NCBI GenBank assembly: GCA_013396995.1
Contig: VWZP01006018.1
Span: forward strand, 207,298 to 271,297
Reading direction: 5' to 3'
From: Dicaeum eximium
Lineage: Eukaryota; Chordata; Aves; Passeriformes; Dicaeidae
Length of the DNA stretch: 64,000 bases
Positions 10,844 through 22,815 of the stretch are shown in pieces (position 1 is the stretch's first letter; each line of letters begins with the position of its first letter). Under the pieces are notes generated by a model. It saw only the letters and a program-made list of their open reading frames with translations, searched no databases and was not told the origin of the DNA. The position numbers were made by a program, and so were the translations under genes.

Positions 10844-13800
10844 CTGTAAAGGTCTTCCAGGCACCTTAGTTTTTTTTTCTCTAGGTTGATTCCCCCCCCA
10901 TCCCCCCAGAAACTTAACTGAGTACTAATAAAGGTGTATCAGTGTTAAACCTCTTTCTGGATAGCAAAGACTGCTTTAAAGTAAACATCACCCAAACAGG
11001 ATACAATTTCTATACATATGCTACAGTCATATACTGTAATGCACAGTCTAAGCAAGTGAAAAGTAAACTTCATTTTTCCTAGAGCTTTATTCCTGTTCAA
11101 TCTTTAATGCCTCTCCTTTTTACAAAGTGGCTCATGATAGTATGTAGGTGGAATCTGGAAATGAAAGGCTGTTCCACAGTCATGATTATGCTGCATGATG
11201 AGAAGTTAATTTTATTATTCATGCATTCCCAGAAGAGGCCAGAAGGACATGGGCACATCTACAAAACACATTCTGTACTTGTTTGTAGATGTGGGGATTA
11301 TTTCTCATCAGCAGGAAGGCAAAGCTTTATTGATCTGTCAGAAATCATCAAAGGGCCATTCACCCTTGTTATGATGAAATCAGAGTAAAACTACTTTTGG
11401 ATTAATTTTTCAGGTGGCAAAAAGATGGTTAGGAACCAGAGGGAGAATGTAGTGCTCCAAATTCTGAAGTCTGTGGAATTTAGGATCATACTACAACCCT
11501 ACTATACATAATGTGCTTTTACTTGTCTTCAGTAACAGCATGATGGCAGTAAACTGTGACCATATTGATTCAAACCCCTGGTGTTTAACAGTATAATAGC
11601 CAACTCTGGTTACATTTTTGGCATGAATTTCTAGAGAATGCCTGTTTTAAAAAGCAGCTGCTACAATTACAGGTATATTGAGAGATGAGGCATGCCTTTG
11701 AAATGTACCTTCATAGTCTCAATAGGTGTGTTTGCAACTCAAGGCAAACTGAACTGAAAATAAGCAATGTGACCTAGAGTACACATTGTGACACAAAAAA
11801 TACCAACCATCTTGTCAATCAGCTCTTCAGACATGAAACAGATTCTAGAAAAGCTGTCTCTTAGCATTTGTGGTTTGCAGTAACCAATAGCCCAAAGCAT
11901 TCAGCTCACAATGAATAAGCAGGAAAGAGTAGCTTGAGTAGCTGGAACATGCTGAGTCCTGCACACCACAGTGTGGTGCTAGAGACCAAGACTGGCTTGG
12001 TGTGCACTCCCAGATGACTCTGCAGACCGAGCAGTCAGGTCTAGCACAGAGCCTGTTCACCCACGCTGCCCTCACCTTTACCTGAGAGAGGCATCTGATG
12101 GCTCCCTCTGCACTGCCCCTCTCGCGAGCTCTGTGCCCGTACAGGACTGTGTTAAACATTCTCACAACCTGCACAAACTCAAAAGGAAGAACTGCTGGGA
12201 TATACAAGTGTGGGGGTACACAAGAACACAAATTCTATCCACTCTGTGCTTTTCTTTCACAGCACACAAGTTCAACAGTATGGCCAGCTCTGCAAGCTGC
12301 CAGCTCACAGGCACGCCACACCAACTCTAGGAAAAGGTTGGCACAAGTGTCAGAGGGCACTGCCTGTTTGATCTAACTACAACCTTGGACTAAAGCTTTT
12401 AGGCTCTGTCCAGTAATAATGTTTATCAGCTTGCTCTTTACAATGAAACTCTCTGTTCCTAAAAAGAAGCCAGGAGTTTCACTGAGGTAGCAATAACACA
12501 GAAATATAGAGGGTGATTCTCAACTACCTATGCAAAGTTCAAAGTAATTTCTTGCTAACCTTGCCTCTTTAAAAACTTTCTAAACATAAATTGGCACTGT
12601 ATTTTAAGTCGACCACAGGAAGCACAAAACGGGAAAGTCCAGGAGCAGCCTTGTCTTCCCCTCGGGCACTTCCTGTACTAGTGACAAAAGCATAATGCAA
12701 AATTGCTAAGAAAGTGCTTCATGTTTAGGTTACGCTTGGTTTCCTTTCAGGCAAGAAATATTTGGCCATCAAAAATCACAGCCTTGTGAAACAACAGTGT
12801 CCACCTCTGCATCACTGTGTCTGGTTAGACTCTGAGTTTTTGGGAACATGGCTCTGATAAAATAAGTTAAGGAGTAAACTCAGATAATAAACTCAGAGAA
12901 TGACCCAAACCAAATCTCTGTTTTTTCTCCCATTCTTCAAGCACACTGGGTACTTAACAGTCATTTGATATCAGTTTGATGAAAGAAAATTACCTATACT
13001 CCACTCCACTAGCCTTGTAATCTCTTAGCTAATGGAAGAAAAAGCTCAAAGGTCCCTGTAAGGAGAAAGCAGATAATTCAAGCATTCCCACATTCTAAGC
13101 AGACAAAACAAACAATTGAAAAGGCCAGAAATTGTTTCCTGATATACACACTTATGCAATGTGCCTGATCATGTTAACAGTGAATTCCGTTTTCCTGCTC
13201 AGATATCTAGGCAATAAAGACAAGAATATGCAAAAGACAAAACATTCACAAAACCTTTTTCACAAGTATTAATCTCTTTTTTTCTTTCCCATGCTGTCTA
13301 CAACATAGTCTTATTTTAAAATCTGTTTAAGCAGAATCTGTAATACTCTAAGTCTCAATGCATGTTTGCTCCAGCCATGACTTGACCCTACAGAGAAATA
13401 AGAGTTTGGTGTGTGCTAACAATTCATTTTTCATCTCGGCTTCATTTCCATAGACAGAAGAGGAGCACGCACACAGCCAGTAGACAGAGCATGCTCTGTT
13501 TTAGGTACCTGACCTGGATGACTGGAGAAGCAGGATCTTTAAGTGTCTGTTCCTTAATCTGGACACAGCATCTGATCTGTGCTGCACATCCAACAGGGAT
13601 GCTTCTCCACACTGTTCGCTATTCTCACTGAAATCTCTACATCCTAAGTCATCAGCACACTTCTCTACTGTTCCCCACAGCTCCTGACAATCTTGAATGA
13701 GAGAAAACTAGGCAGCAAAGGTTCTGTCCTTAACTATGAGGGTTATTGTATTTGTATTCACACAACTGACAAAGGAAGAGGAAAGGAATAAAAAAATCAA

Positions 13801-15421
13801 CACTCGACTTAGTGTTTGCCATAGCTTTTAGTGAAAATTTGAGTATGTTCTCACAGGTCATTTGAAGAGCAGGACACAGGTTTTCACTTTAGGTGAACAA
13901 GGAGTCTTTACAGTCTCCCATTTCATTATGGTTGTTACCACAAAGGCAGGATCAGTGTGCATGTTTCTGTGAATTAGCTAATGTTCAATACTGTCCACAG
14001 AGCCTTCAATACTCCTTCCTCCAAAAGTGCCAGTTATTTCACCCACTTCTTGCAACTGGGAGGCTTTCCTGTCATAAAAGGAAACAGCACATATGTTCAA
14101 ATCCTTCAGCAATAAGTGACTGACTCTTCTGTGTTACTACACAGGGTATTTTCTAGAAGACTTAGGTAGGGGTTGGGCAAACTACAGCAGGAGAATCTTG
14201 CTTGTGCCAAGAGATTTCAGAGTGCAAAAGACAGATAAATGTACAGGAACCAGACTTGGGCTCCAGCTGGAACAACATTTCTCTCCACACTGAGAGACAG
14301 ATGCTGTGCCTGATAAAAACAAAAATCACGCAGGGAAAGCTTTCTAAATCACCTTCTAAACCGCAAATCAAGGAGTTCCGGGACTTTGACTACGGCAGCT
14401 AATGGGCACACAACAAAAGGCATGACAGGTCCTGGGGCAAGTAGAGATAAGCCCTCTTAAATGCCCACGGTCTTTCAGCTCCTAAACAGCATCCTGGTAA
14501 CATCAATTTAAACCACATCAGTTCCTCTAATAATCCACATTAAAATAGTTCTAATACCTCGTTCCTACTGAAAGAAGCTATTTGCCTGACTTTTCACTAA
14601 CAGGTGACCCACAGCCATACCCTAGATTGTCAGTCTTGTCTCTATGCTGTCTTTTCATCAAGGCTTAACTCCACTGACATAATTCTTTCATGTGATAAAC
14701 CCACCATGCTCAATTTGCAAACCCTTCCAGATTGAAACTTTCTGCTGCAGATGCTGAGAACATCCATAACCTCATGGTCAGACAAGACCAGAAGTGACAT
14801 GAGAACCTGTGCCCACAGCAGTGTGTCAAGGACACCTGAACAAGTGCAGTTCTGCACAACACAGAGCAGTTACTGTGCAGGGCCAGGGGCAGGATCAGCA
14901 AAGATGGGCAAGTTTGAACATAGATTCATTCATAACAAATGTCACCATGTGGGAAAGTCATGGTCACTTTGGTGGGTTTTACAAACAGTCAAGTCCAGCA
15001 CTTCTGACTGAAAAGTCTATGCCAGTTGAATGTATTCCAACTTATTAGCATAAACTCTTTTAGAAAGGATATTATGTTACATTCTATTCTACCAGTGCAG
15101 CACCTTCCACACTACAGTTGCTTTGCTAAGAGATGATGCTTTCATTGTAACCTAGAGAAACATGCAAAGTAATTTACACAAGAATACAGTAAACAGATCT
15201 TCCATTTAGAATATTTTTATGTGTCAAGACCAAATTCAGTTATGTCCAGATGAAACTTAAAAGTAAGGCAGGGTTGTTTTGCTTCAGAATAGAGACCATT
15301 CCTCTTGATTTAACACATGGAGTATGGAAGGTATCTGTCCTGTGTCTTGAATCCCTTGAGATCTGCCACAACTCAAACACTGGCAGTATCATCGTGGGCA
15401 AGCTTAAAATTAGATAAATAA

Positions 15422-15455
15422 ATAAACAAAATCCTTTAAAGAAGGTTTTGTTTAT
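15422..15455. repeat. Compact 14-bp hairpin
   Basis: ATAAACAAAATCCTT (15422-15436) pairs with AAGGTTTTGTTTAT (15442-15455), with one bulged T at 15432 and a 5-base loop. It is AT-rich. No flanking signal indicates a terminator or a microRNA precursor. Confidence 0.6.
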
Positions 15456-16379
15456 GTTTACAGCCTGCTGTCACCTATGTGGGGATGCAGGACAAACTCA
15501 AAACCTGGGGCCTGTATTCTACATAAAGAGCTCTGCTGAAGGTTAAAAAAAAGCATTCTGCATTACATACTTACATTATATTTCTTTTAAAGTCTTACTG
15601 AAAATCTGTAAATCTTCAGTTTCATCATTCTGAGTTTTTATACAGTAGGTAATTAAAATATACAGGAAGGTGAATATAACTATAATTTATTTGGAGGAAT
15701 ACAATAGAGTATCATTCTCCTACTTTCTCAGGCATGCCTTCCAATATTGAGAATCCTGTCTCTCAGCACATGGATATCCAGGTAATTATCTCCCTGATGA
15801 TGCAAGTGTTCCTTAATACTACAGGCAATATTCTGTTCCTGATGCTACTCATGGACAGACTCACAAAAAGTTAGGGGAAAGCAAGACATTACAAATGCTG
15901 TTAACTATCTTTGTTGGACAATGCTATGCTTATTTTGCTCTCAAAAAATAGAGATTTTTAGGGACAAATGTGCCTCAGAATGTGTGTTTTACACCTAAAG
16001 ACTAATTCTTCTAGGTTGGTCTTTTCCCTTTCCATACAGCCAACAGCATTCTGCTTTACAGATAAGAAATACCGCTTCCCATACACAAAGCCATGTAAAA
16101 TGATATTTCAGGAAATAATGGATTTTTTTAAACCTACAAAATAAATACCACACCCCAAACACACCCCCTAACTTGTTTTCTGTTTGAGACTCATAGACTG
16201 CCTGCAGGTACTGCTGTCCTCATTCTGCCTCTGGGAAAGGTGATAAATCTTATCAAGAAGTAATTAGGACAGAGAGCAAACTCTACTGTCAGCTGAGCCA
16301 AGGCAGATATACTCTGTTAGAGTTCCTTCTCCAACACTTCCCTCTTACCACTGCCTACTTACCAACAAAACTGACCAAA

Positions 16380-16519
16380 TGAGTCAGTCATTGCAACAAA
16401 ATGATGTAATACATACAAACCTTGAACTAGTAACCTCCAATATTCTTTGAATGCTCTGGAATAACCTCTGCATTAGTCAGGGAGCAGCAGGTACAGTTTG
16501 CTACTGCCTTAATGAGTCA
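16380..16519. promoter_or_regulatory. Candidate bZIP (AP-1/ATF) motif cluster
   Basis: Two TGAGTCA cores (16380-16386 and 16513-16519) flank an ATTGCAAC C/EBP-like site and TGATGTAAT, an ATF/C-EBP-like composite, near 16402. Short motifs like these arise by chance, so enhancer function is inference only. ERRFI1, the nearest promoter on the right, is known as a stimulus-induced gene. Confidence 0.25.
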
Positions 16520-17166
16520 TGAACAAAAAAAAACTTGGCATCTCCCAAAGGTTTGCATTACCCTCCTCCTCATGTTCTTCCATGGCAATGTTTCCCAAAC
16601 TGGGCACGTAACACGAGAACATCTGTGATGCTGGCTACATCCCTGCTAGATCCTGCCAGAGACTCATTCATGTGTGCCCCAATCAACCAGAGCTCCTGAT
16701 CTGTGCTCCTCTGTGTTTACACACACCTATCCAATAAAAAGGTGCATTCTGCCTTGGATATTTATCCAGCTAACCTTCACTGAAGACAATCTGAGTGTCT
16801 AAGCAGTTTAGCCTTACTCTTCCTATAGGTGTTTTGTGTCTGCAGATTTCCAGTTCCTTGTGAAATCCACTGAATTACAAACAGCATGTAGCTATGTAGT
16901 CTTCACTAGCTTAGACAGTCCTTCTGTAAAGAGGCAAACTTCAAAACTTACCACCTTGAAAGATGTTTCTGAAAGTTGCTCCTTCCAGCAGTAGATTAGC
17001 AGCAGACCTACTCAAAATACGTGGATATTTGTCAACACCAAACATCCACCAAATTATCTCTTACAGATCTTTCCTTGCAGAAATTGCCAAAAGAACCTTT
17101 TCAAAGCTTTTAACTTACTTAATACAAGCACTAAATGTAGTCTTAGAGACATCTGGCAGGGCCCAG

Positions 17167-17204
17167 GAAGGCAAGGCATAATTAAGAAGGCAAGGCATTA
17201 TCAA
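17167..17204. repeat. 19-bp tandem duplication
   Basis: Two adjacent 19-base units (17167-17185 and 17186-17204) both begin GAAGGCAAGGCAT and differ at only a few positions near their ends. Confidence 0.75.
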
Positions 17205-20200
17205 GAAACATAAGGTAGGATCACGTGTTGTATTTAACTGCAGACTAAAATAGATTCAGTCAACATTTACTTGAATGTATCACTGGTAAGGCCTGAAAAG
17301 ATGAGGACGGTTTGGTTTGGCCTTTGTTGTTTGAGGTTTTTTTAATAAAGACAGAACTGGTCCAAGAGTCAAGCATAAAGGAGTTAGCATCTTTCAAACA
17401 AAAATGCCAGTTAGAATTGATGTTTTCCTCTTGCTAATGCAGCACTCTTCAAGCTGGTTTTTGTCTCAGTGACTACAGACAATAGATCTCAATGCACAGG
17501 CATAAAGATTTATAGCTATTGAAATATCAATCTCATAAAATTTTATCTTTCTACACAAAGCACGGAAGCAAAGGTTTGACATCCTTCCTGGTTTTCTGGT
17601 TTCTGTATAAGTCTGCATGGATCATCAAGATTTTAAAAAAAAAAACAAAAAACTGAAACTGCAGCAGTCCTACAACAGTCCTAATAGGCAAGTTTATGTG
17701 AGGTAATACTATGCAAGAAGCTCTTAAGAAAAAAGTAGAAAGAACTCCCAAGAACACACTTCTTCTCCATACAAAAATCAAGAGATTTTAAACTTCTAAT
17801 TGCTAAAAATTTAGCTCAAAATTGCAAACAGCTTTCATAAAAGATGCCTGGCAGAAAACATCTTAGTATTTGCTGAATTCTAACATTAAAAAGCATTTAC
17901 TTATTTTAAAGCTAAATACTTGGAAGCTGACAAGGCCAGAATGCAGGGCAAGCTGTGCTGTTTTACTCACAGCTCCAGTAAGCCCAGAGTGTTACCTTCT
18001 CAAAAACACAGGCCCAGATTTCTTAAATATGAGGTGGAATTAAAAGGAATTAGCATGTTCAATTAAAAAAAAAGAATCTGCTGTCATCTATGCAGTTGGA
18101 ATTTGTGTGTATTTGGACAGCAGACGAGAGTTAATGTTTAGCTTCTACAATTTATACAGTTACATCAGAGTGGTCAATAAGCTTAAATGAAAAAAGAACA
18201 AATATGAATGAGTAAAAATGTCCATTTCTTACAGTGCTGAATAAAGCACCCTCACTAACAGCATGTGCCCTTTGTAAGCAGCAATGACATCTTGCCTGAC
18301 ACATCCATGCTTCCCAACATCCTCTGAGTCAGGAGTGAAGCTACAGCTCCTGCACATCCCTGATATCCGGTGTTTGCAACAGGGCTGTGGGAGCAGACTA
18401 ACAAGGGAGAAAGGCAAACAGCTGAGCAATGAATTCTCCTCTGATCCATACACACTGGGCCATTTGCATCACCTCCTGCTCAGACAGGAAAAATCCAGGC
18501 TCTCCATCACTGAGCATCCCCAATTTTTGCCTTTTGTTAATGTGAATCTATTTCTCTTATTTAACAACAGCTTTGGGGACTTCCATTTCCTTACCCTTAA
18601 ATATTCAGGTATTCTGAGAGTGTTTCAGCTTCATAAAAATCAGCTCAGGGTCTTTGCACTGCTGGCCCTTTATGGGCATGAGCTCATTTTAGAAAGCATT
18701 GGAGAAGGCAAATATTAGAAGTATACCTTGCCATGCCAACTTTCAACAAAACAGATGTTCATTAACCCACGCTAACTGTTCCTTACAGAACTTCTCCATT
18801 CCTTTGGTCTCTTTGCTCAGCAAGCAGCAGAAATGGTTTGCTGCCAGAACCACTAGTGGCTCAGTAAGCATTCCAGCTTTCCCACTCAGCATTCCAAGGA
18901 GAGGAATCAGCCACAGAGGGTTTTTTCCTTTCCTCTAAATAACACACTCATACGAAAGTTTGCACATGGCAAGCACTGCACATATTTTGGTGTGATAGGA
19001 AACATCTGGCAAGCAGAGGCTGGAGCGATGGAAATCGCTCTAATTGGTTCTACTGAAGACAAACTACAAAAGAGGCCACGAGGTGAGGACATTCCTGAAG
19101 TTAACACATTCATCACAGCAAGGAAAAGCTGCAAAGTAAACTTGACCTGCCTGCTGTGACAACCCCAGAAGATTTTTGCTGAGCCCAATGCAAATAACTG
19201 CTCTAACTTCTTAACAATGAATAATGGCAGTAATTGCCTAAGAACAGAAAGAGGGAGTCTCTCCATTGCTAGTAGCAATATAGGAGTAGATATTCTGGAC
19301 CAGAAAAAAAGACAAGGATCCATCTAATTCTGTGTCTTGCCTAAGGGAGGTTGGTCCCAACACCAACTTCCTTACCAAAAAAAAAAAAAGAGCCCCACAG
19401 ATAATAGCTTTCCTTAGAGAGAGAGAGCTAACCTGGTTATCAAATTTCTTTTGTGCAATTTCCCATCACTTTCAGCCAAAAAGGCCAACACCCACTGTAC
19501 TCTCAGTGACCCCCCTGGCTCCAATGCCTCTCTCTGATGTGGAAAAATCACTGCCACTGCTTACACCAGAGCCTCTTAAAGGTTCAGTTCCCACTTCATA
19601 ACCTTGCCCAATATCTCAGCTAGTAGTTTTATGACTAGGAAAAACTAATGCTTCAGCAAGAGAATAAGCAGGTGATCACAGGAGGGGACTGATGGTGAGA
19701 CAGGATCAATCAAAAGTGGAGATTTCAATCCTTAAGAAATTCTCTCACGTGGGATTTAGAGAACAGCCTCTCTCAACTGCAGGCAAGGTCCAAGTGGGAT
19801 ATATGGCTCAGCAAGCTACCCTCCTATCCACAGGGGCTTACCTGCTCTGAAGGAAATTTTTCCAAGAATTCTGCTGGCTAATTATAATGGTGCTTTAAAT
19901 ACACAGTACTACAAGAGCCTAGCCAAATAAGAGTAAGGATTGCTAATGACAAGTGGTCTTTCTGAGAGTGGAGTAACCCTTTGGAAAGAACTATGGGCAG
20001 ATTGCATTTCACACCTACCAACACCAAGCACTTGTGGACTGTCCCCACTGATACAACTCCTAGTGAGGGTCCTCAGAAGGCTGGCAGTGCCCTGGAACCC
20101 ATCTAAGCCAAGTTTGCAACAGCCTTGAAGAATCCATATGGCACCATCTTTCTCACTCAAACACAGATGAAGTACAACTGCATTTTTCCAGTTTCCACAG

Positions 20201-21317
20201 AAAAGCAGCTCTGAAAGGGACACTTTGGCTCAGCTTTTCTCTCATTTCTGTTTTGTAGTCTAGTTTCTTCAGACACAGCAGCCAGATCTAACATACTTAA
20301 GAGGAGTAGCCTCTTCTAATCCTATCCAACCTGAAATACTGGATTTGTTGGCCAGAGGCCCAGGTGAGGCTGTAACTGTGACACTACATGCAATACCTTC
20401 ACTTAACCTTTTCCCTCCCAAATTGCTAGAATGTATTTCAGCTATTTTGACATCTTAGCAACAAAGATCACTTCATATACAGCTTTTTATTTCACTTTCC
20501 CTTTGAGCATGCCTAATGCAGTGCTCTGCAGCCACTACCTCAGTGCAGTCCCTTTCCAAGCTCTGAGTCAGAGGCTGCATCTTGCAGGGCTCAGTCTCCC
20601 CAGAGGCTCCAGGCCCAGAGGCTGCTGTGCCTCCAGGCTGTGCTGGGGAGGGGCTCAGCAGCACCCTCACCTTTGGCCAGCTGCTCACTCTGTTCCACCC
20701 TTCCTGACTCAGCCTCAAAGAACAGCCAAGGGAACAATGTCCTTTTCTTACTATTTGTCCAAAGAGGAGTCTGTAGGAATAGGCACAAACAGAATCCAGG
20801 TTCTTTGAACAGACTTATTTTAAGAGAATCCTGAAACTTCATTGCAAGGTGTTTATAAACATTTCTTCAGCCATGCCACAGCTAGCTGACTGAAAGAAAG
20901 AAAGAAAAAAAAAAAAAGCTAAACTAAATGTTCAAATAAATTCCTGAAACACATCAGCAGCTGGGTCCTGCAGTTGTGAAACCCATTGTCCTTAAACACA
21001 GCAGCTGTTAGGGAGTTTCTGTCCTTAGGTCCTTATTGGGGAAAACATTTTCTTCCCATATTCAGGAAGAAATTCTAAGAAGGCTTCATTTGCCATAAAA
21101 AACCCTTACAATAATACATGTAATTCCTAATGCTAGCATTTTTAGAAGGCAACCTTTCTGAAGTTAGCTATTGTGTTGGCTTTAAATATCATGAAAGCAA
21201 ACAATGCACATATATTCTGGGTAGGGTCACATCTGGAAAAACAGAATTTGAGCAAGCTGGACAAAGGTGCTTCTAAAGCTTTTTCTTTTCTTGTGCTTAG
21301 TACACACTGCATTGCAT

Positions 21318-21535
21318 GACAATTTACAGTGGGAGAGACCTTGGGAGGTCTCTGTTCCAACGTTCTTCTCCAGGCAGGATCACCAGCCATCAGGTCAGAC
21401 CAAGCTGCTCAGGGATTGATTCAGTCTGATCTTGAAACCCGCCATGGGCAGAGACTGCACAACCCCTCTGAGCTCCCTGTTCCAATGCTTCACTGTGAGA
21501 AAGTCCCCCCTTACACACACCCATAGAAATTCTTC
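21318..21535 (-). mobile_element. CR1 LINE fragment (reverse orientation)
   Basis: Antisense CR1 consensus phrases run through this block in order: 'ggagagaccttgggaggtct', 'caggtcagaccaagctgctc', 'cagtctgatcttgaaacc', 'gcagagactgcacaacccct' and 'ttccaatgcttcactgtgag'. It is a truncated, non-coding copy. Boundaries are approximate because they were judged by eye. Confidence 0.82.
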
Positions 21536-22454
21536 TTCTGACAATTTCCTCCCTTAGTTTCCTAGCTGTCCTAGAAAGATACTCAGATCCCTGCTCTCAT
21601 CTGACTCCTACTTGCCCCCTTATTCCTTTTGCTCACCCTTGACTTCTCACTTTCACCACACCATCCCCCACACCTTCCTTTTGCTTAGAAATGATCCTGG
21701 GATTTCTTGCTCTTGTCCTCTCATCAGTTTACTCATTAAATCTTCTCAGCAATAAGAATGCCTGCAGGTGCATGCAATGAAAGATCCCATGCCACCTTTT
21801 CTGCTTGAATTCCTCAGTGCAAGATGAAGGATGGCCAGAACTTTTCCACTCTGCAGGTAACTGCAGCTACTGGAGTCTCTCCTTCCTCATTCCAAAGCAT
21901 TCCCCATGGTGTCACAAAAAATCCCTCATAAGCAGACATGATGAAAAGCAACTCCCTTGCCTTCAGCTCCTGCCCTGGAAACCACCAGACACAGCAGTGC
22001 AGATGAAGCCACAACTTCTACTGTGAGACAATACTATCACAATTCCTGTGCCATCTGCTAACTTCTACAGAACTCCGGGCAGATGGCAGATGTGATCCAG
22101 CTGTGTAAATCATCCCTGAAGGAATTCCAGCTGAATAGTAGCATGAGGAAAATCCTGACAGATTGCTTCCCCACCCAAGGGGAAAAGGATTTCAACAACA
22201 ACAAAAAAGATTACAGACTGGGATATCCCAGCTACCTTAAATCTGACTTGAGCAGTCAAGTCCTACTTCGGGTGACTCAGGGTTACTCAGCTATCAGGAC
22301 AAATTATCAAATCAACCCTTTCACTCTGACACCAAGAAATAATGATGCTCGTGACATTTCTTCCTGTTCACCTGCTTGCCCAACAAGCTTGTTGATATCT
22401 TATTTTATATAACTTTTAAGGCATAGAATATTCTTAGGCATCTCCATTTTGTAG
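21536..22454. other. Intergenic, no gene recognised
   Basis: A pyrimidine-rich stretch (21540-21720) is followed by ordinary sequence. A 109-codon frame at 22083-22412 (+) shows no domain that I recognise and no splice partner, so I do not call it. Confidence 0.45.
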
Positions 22455-22815
22455 CAGAGGAAGGACTCCCTCCCTTTGAGCAGAGTGAAAAAAAATCAAG
22501 AACTGACCATAGCCCCATTCCCTGCTTCCTTGCACCACTGGGGTGGTGGTAGAGCTGAGAAGGAGGGAGGAGTAGGAGGAAGGTGGTTTTAAGGTTTTAT
22601 TTTACTTTTCATTATCCTGCTCTTCATTTTGTTAGTAATAAAATAATATCTCTAATTCAAGCCTGTTTTGCCTGGGACTGTACTTGGTGAGTGATGTCGC
22701 CTGGTTCTTATCTCAACTCATGAATCCTTCATTACATTTTCTCTCCCCTGTCCAGGTGTGGGGGGCAGTGGTAGAGAGGCTTTGGTGGGTGCCTGGCATC
22801 CAGCCAGGATGAACA
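22455..22815 (+). mobile_element. LTR-like element, probable songbird endogenous retrovirus LTR
   Basis: The block contains phrases that I associate with a common songbird ERV LTR: 'taaggttttattttac', 'gttagtaataaaataa' (with a polyadenylation signal), 'gcctgttttgcctgggactg', 'ttggtgagtgatg', 'ttttctctcccctgtccagg' and the end 'gcctggcatccagccagg'. No gag, pol or env frames flank it, so it is most likely a solo or fragmentary LTR. Family assignment is from memory and the ends are approximate. Confidence 0.5.

Larger units (their letters stand above)
10844..21317. other. Intergenic AT-rich sequence, no gene recognised
   Basis: About 10.5 kb with only short, domain-less frames. The longest are 128 codons at 11845-12231 (-), 144 codons at 18284-18718 (+) and 138 codons at 18907-19323 (-). 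Small features include a C-run near 10890-10900, a 19-bp tandem duplication at 17167-17204, a compact hairpin at 15422-15455, poly-A runs near 19378 and 20908, and three bZIP-type motifs in 16380-16519. A GC-richer patch lies at about 20560-20710. Confidence 0.45.

Noticed and set aside
18284..18718. 144-codon + strand frame in the upstream flank
   Set aside because: No domain, no splice partner and no conserved context; its length is within chance for 64 kb in six frames.
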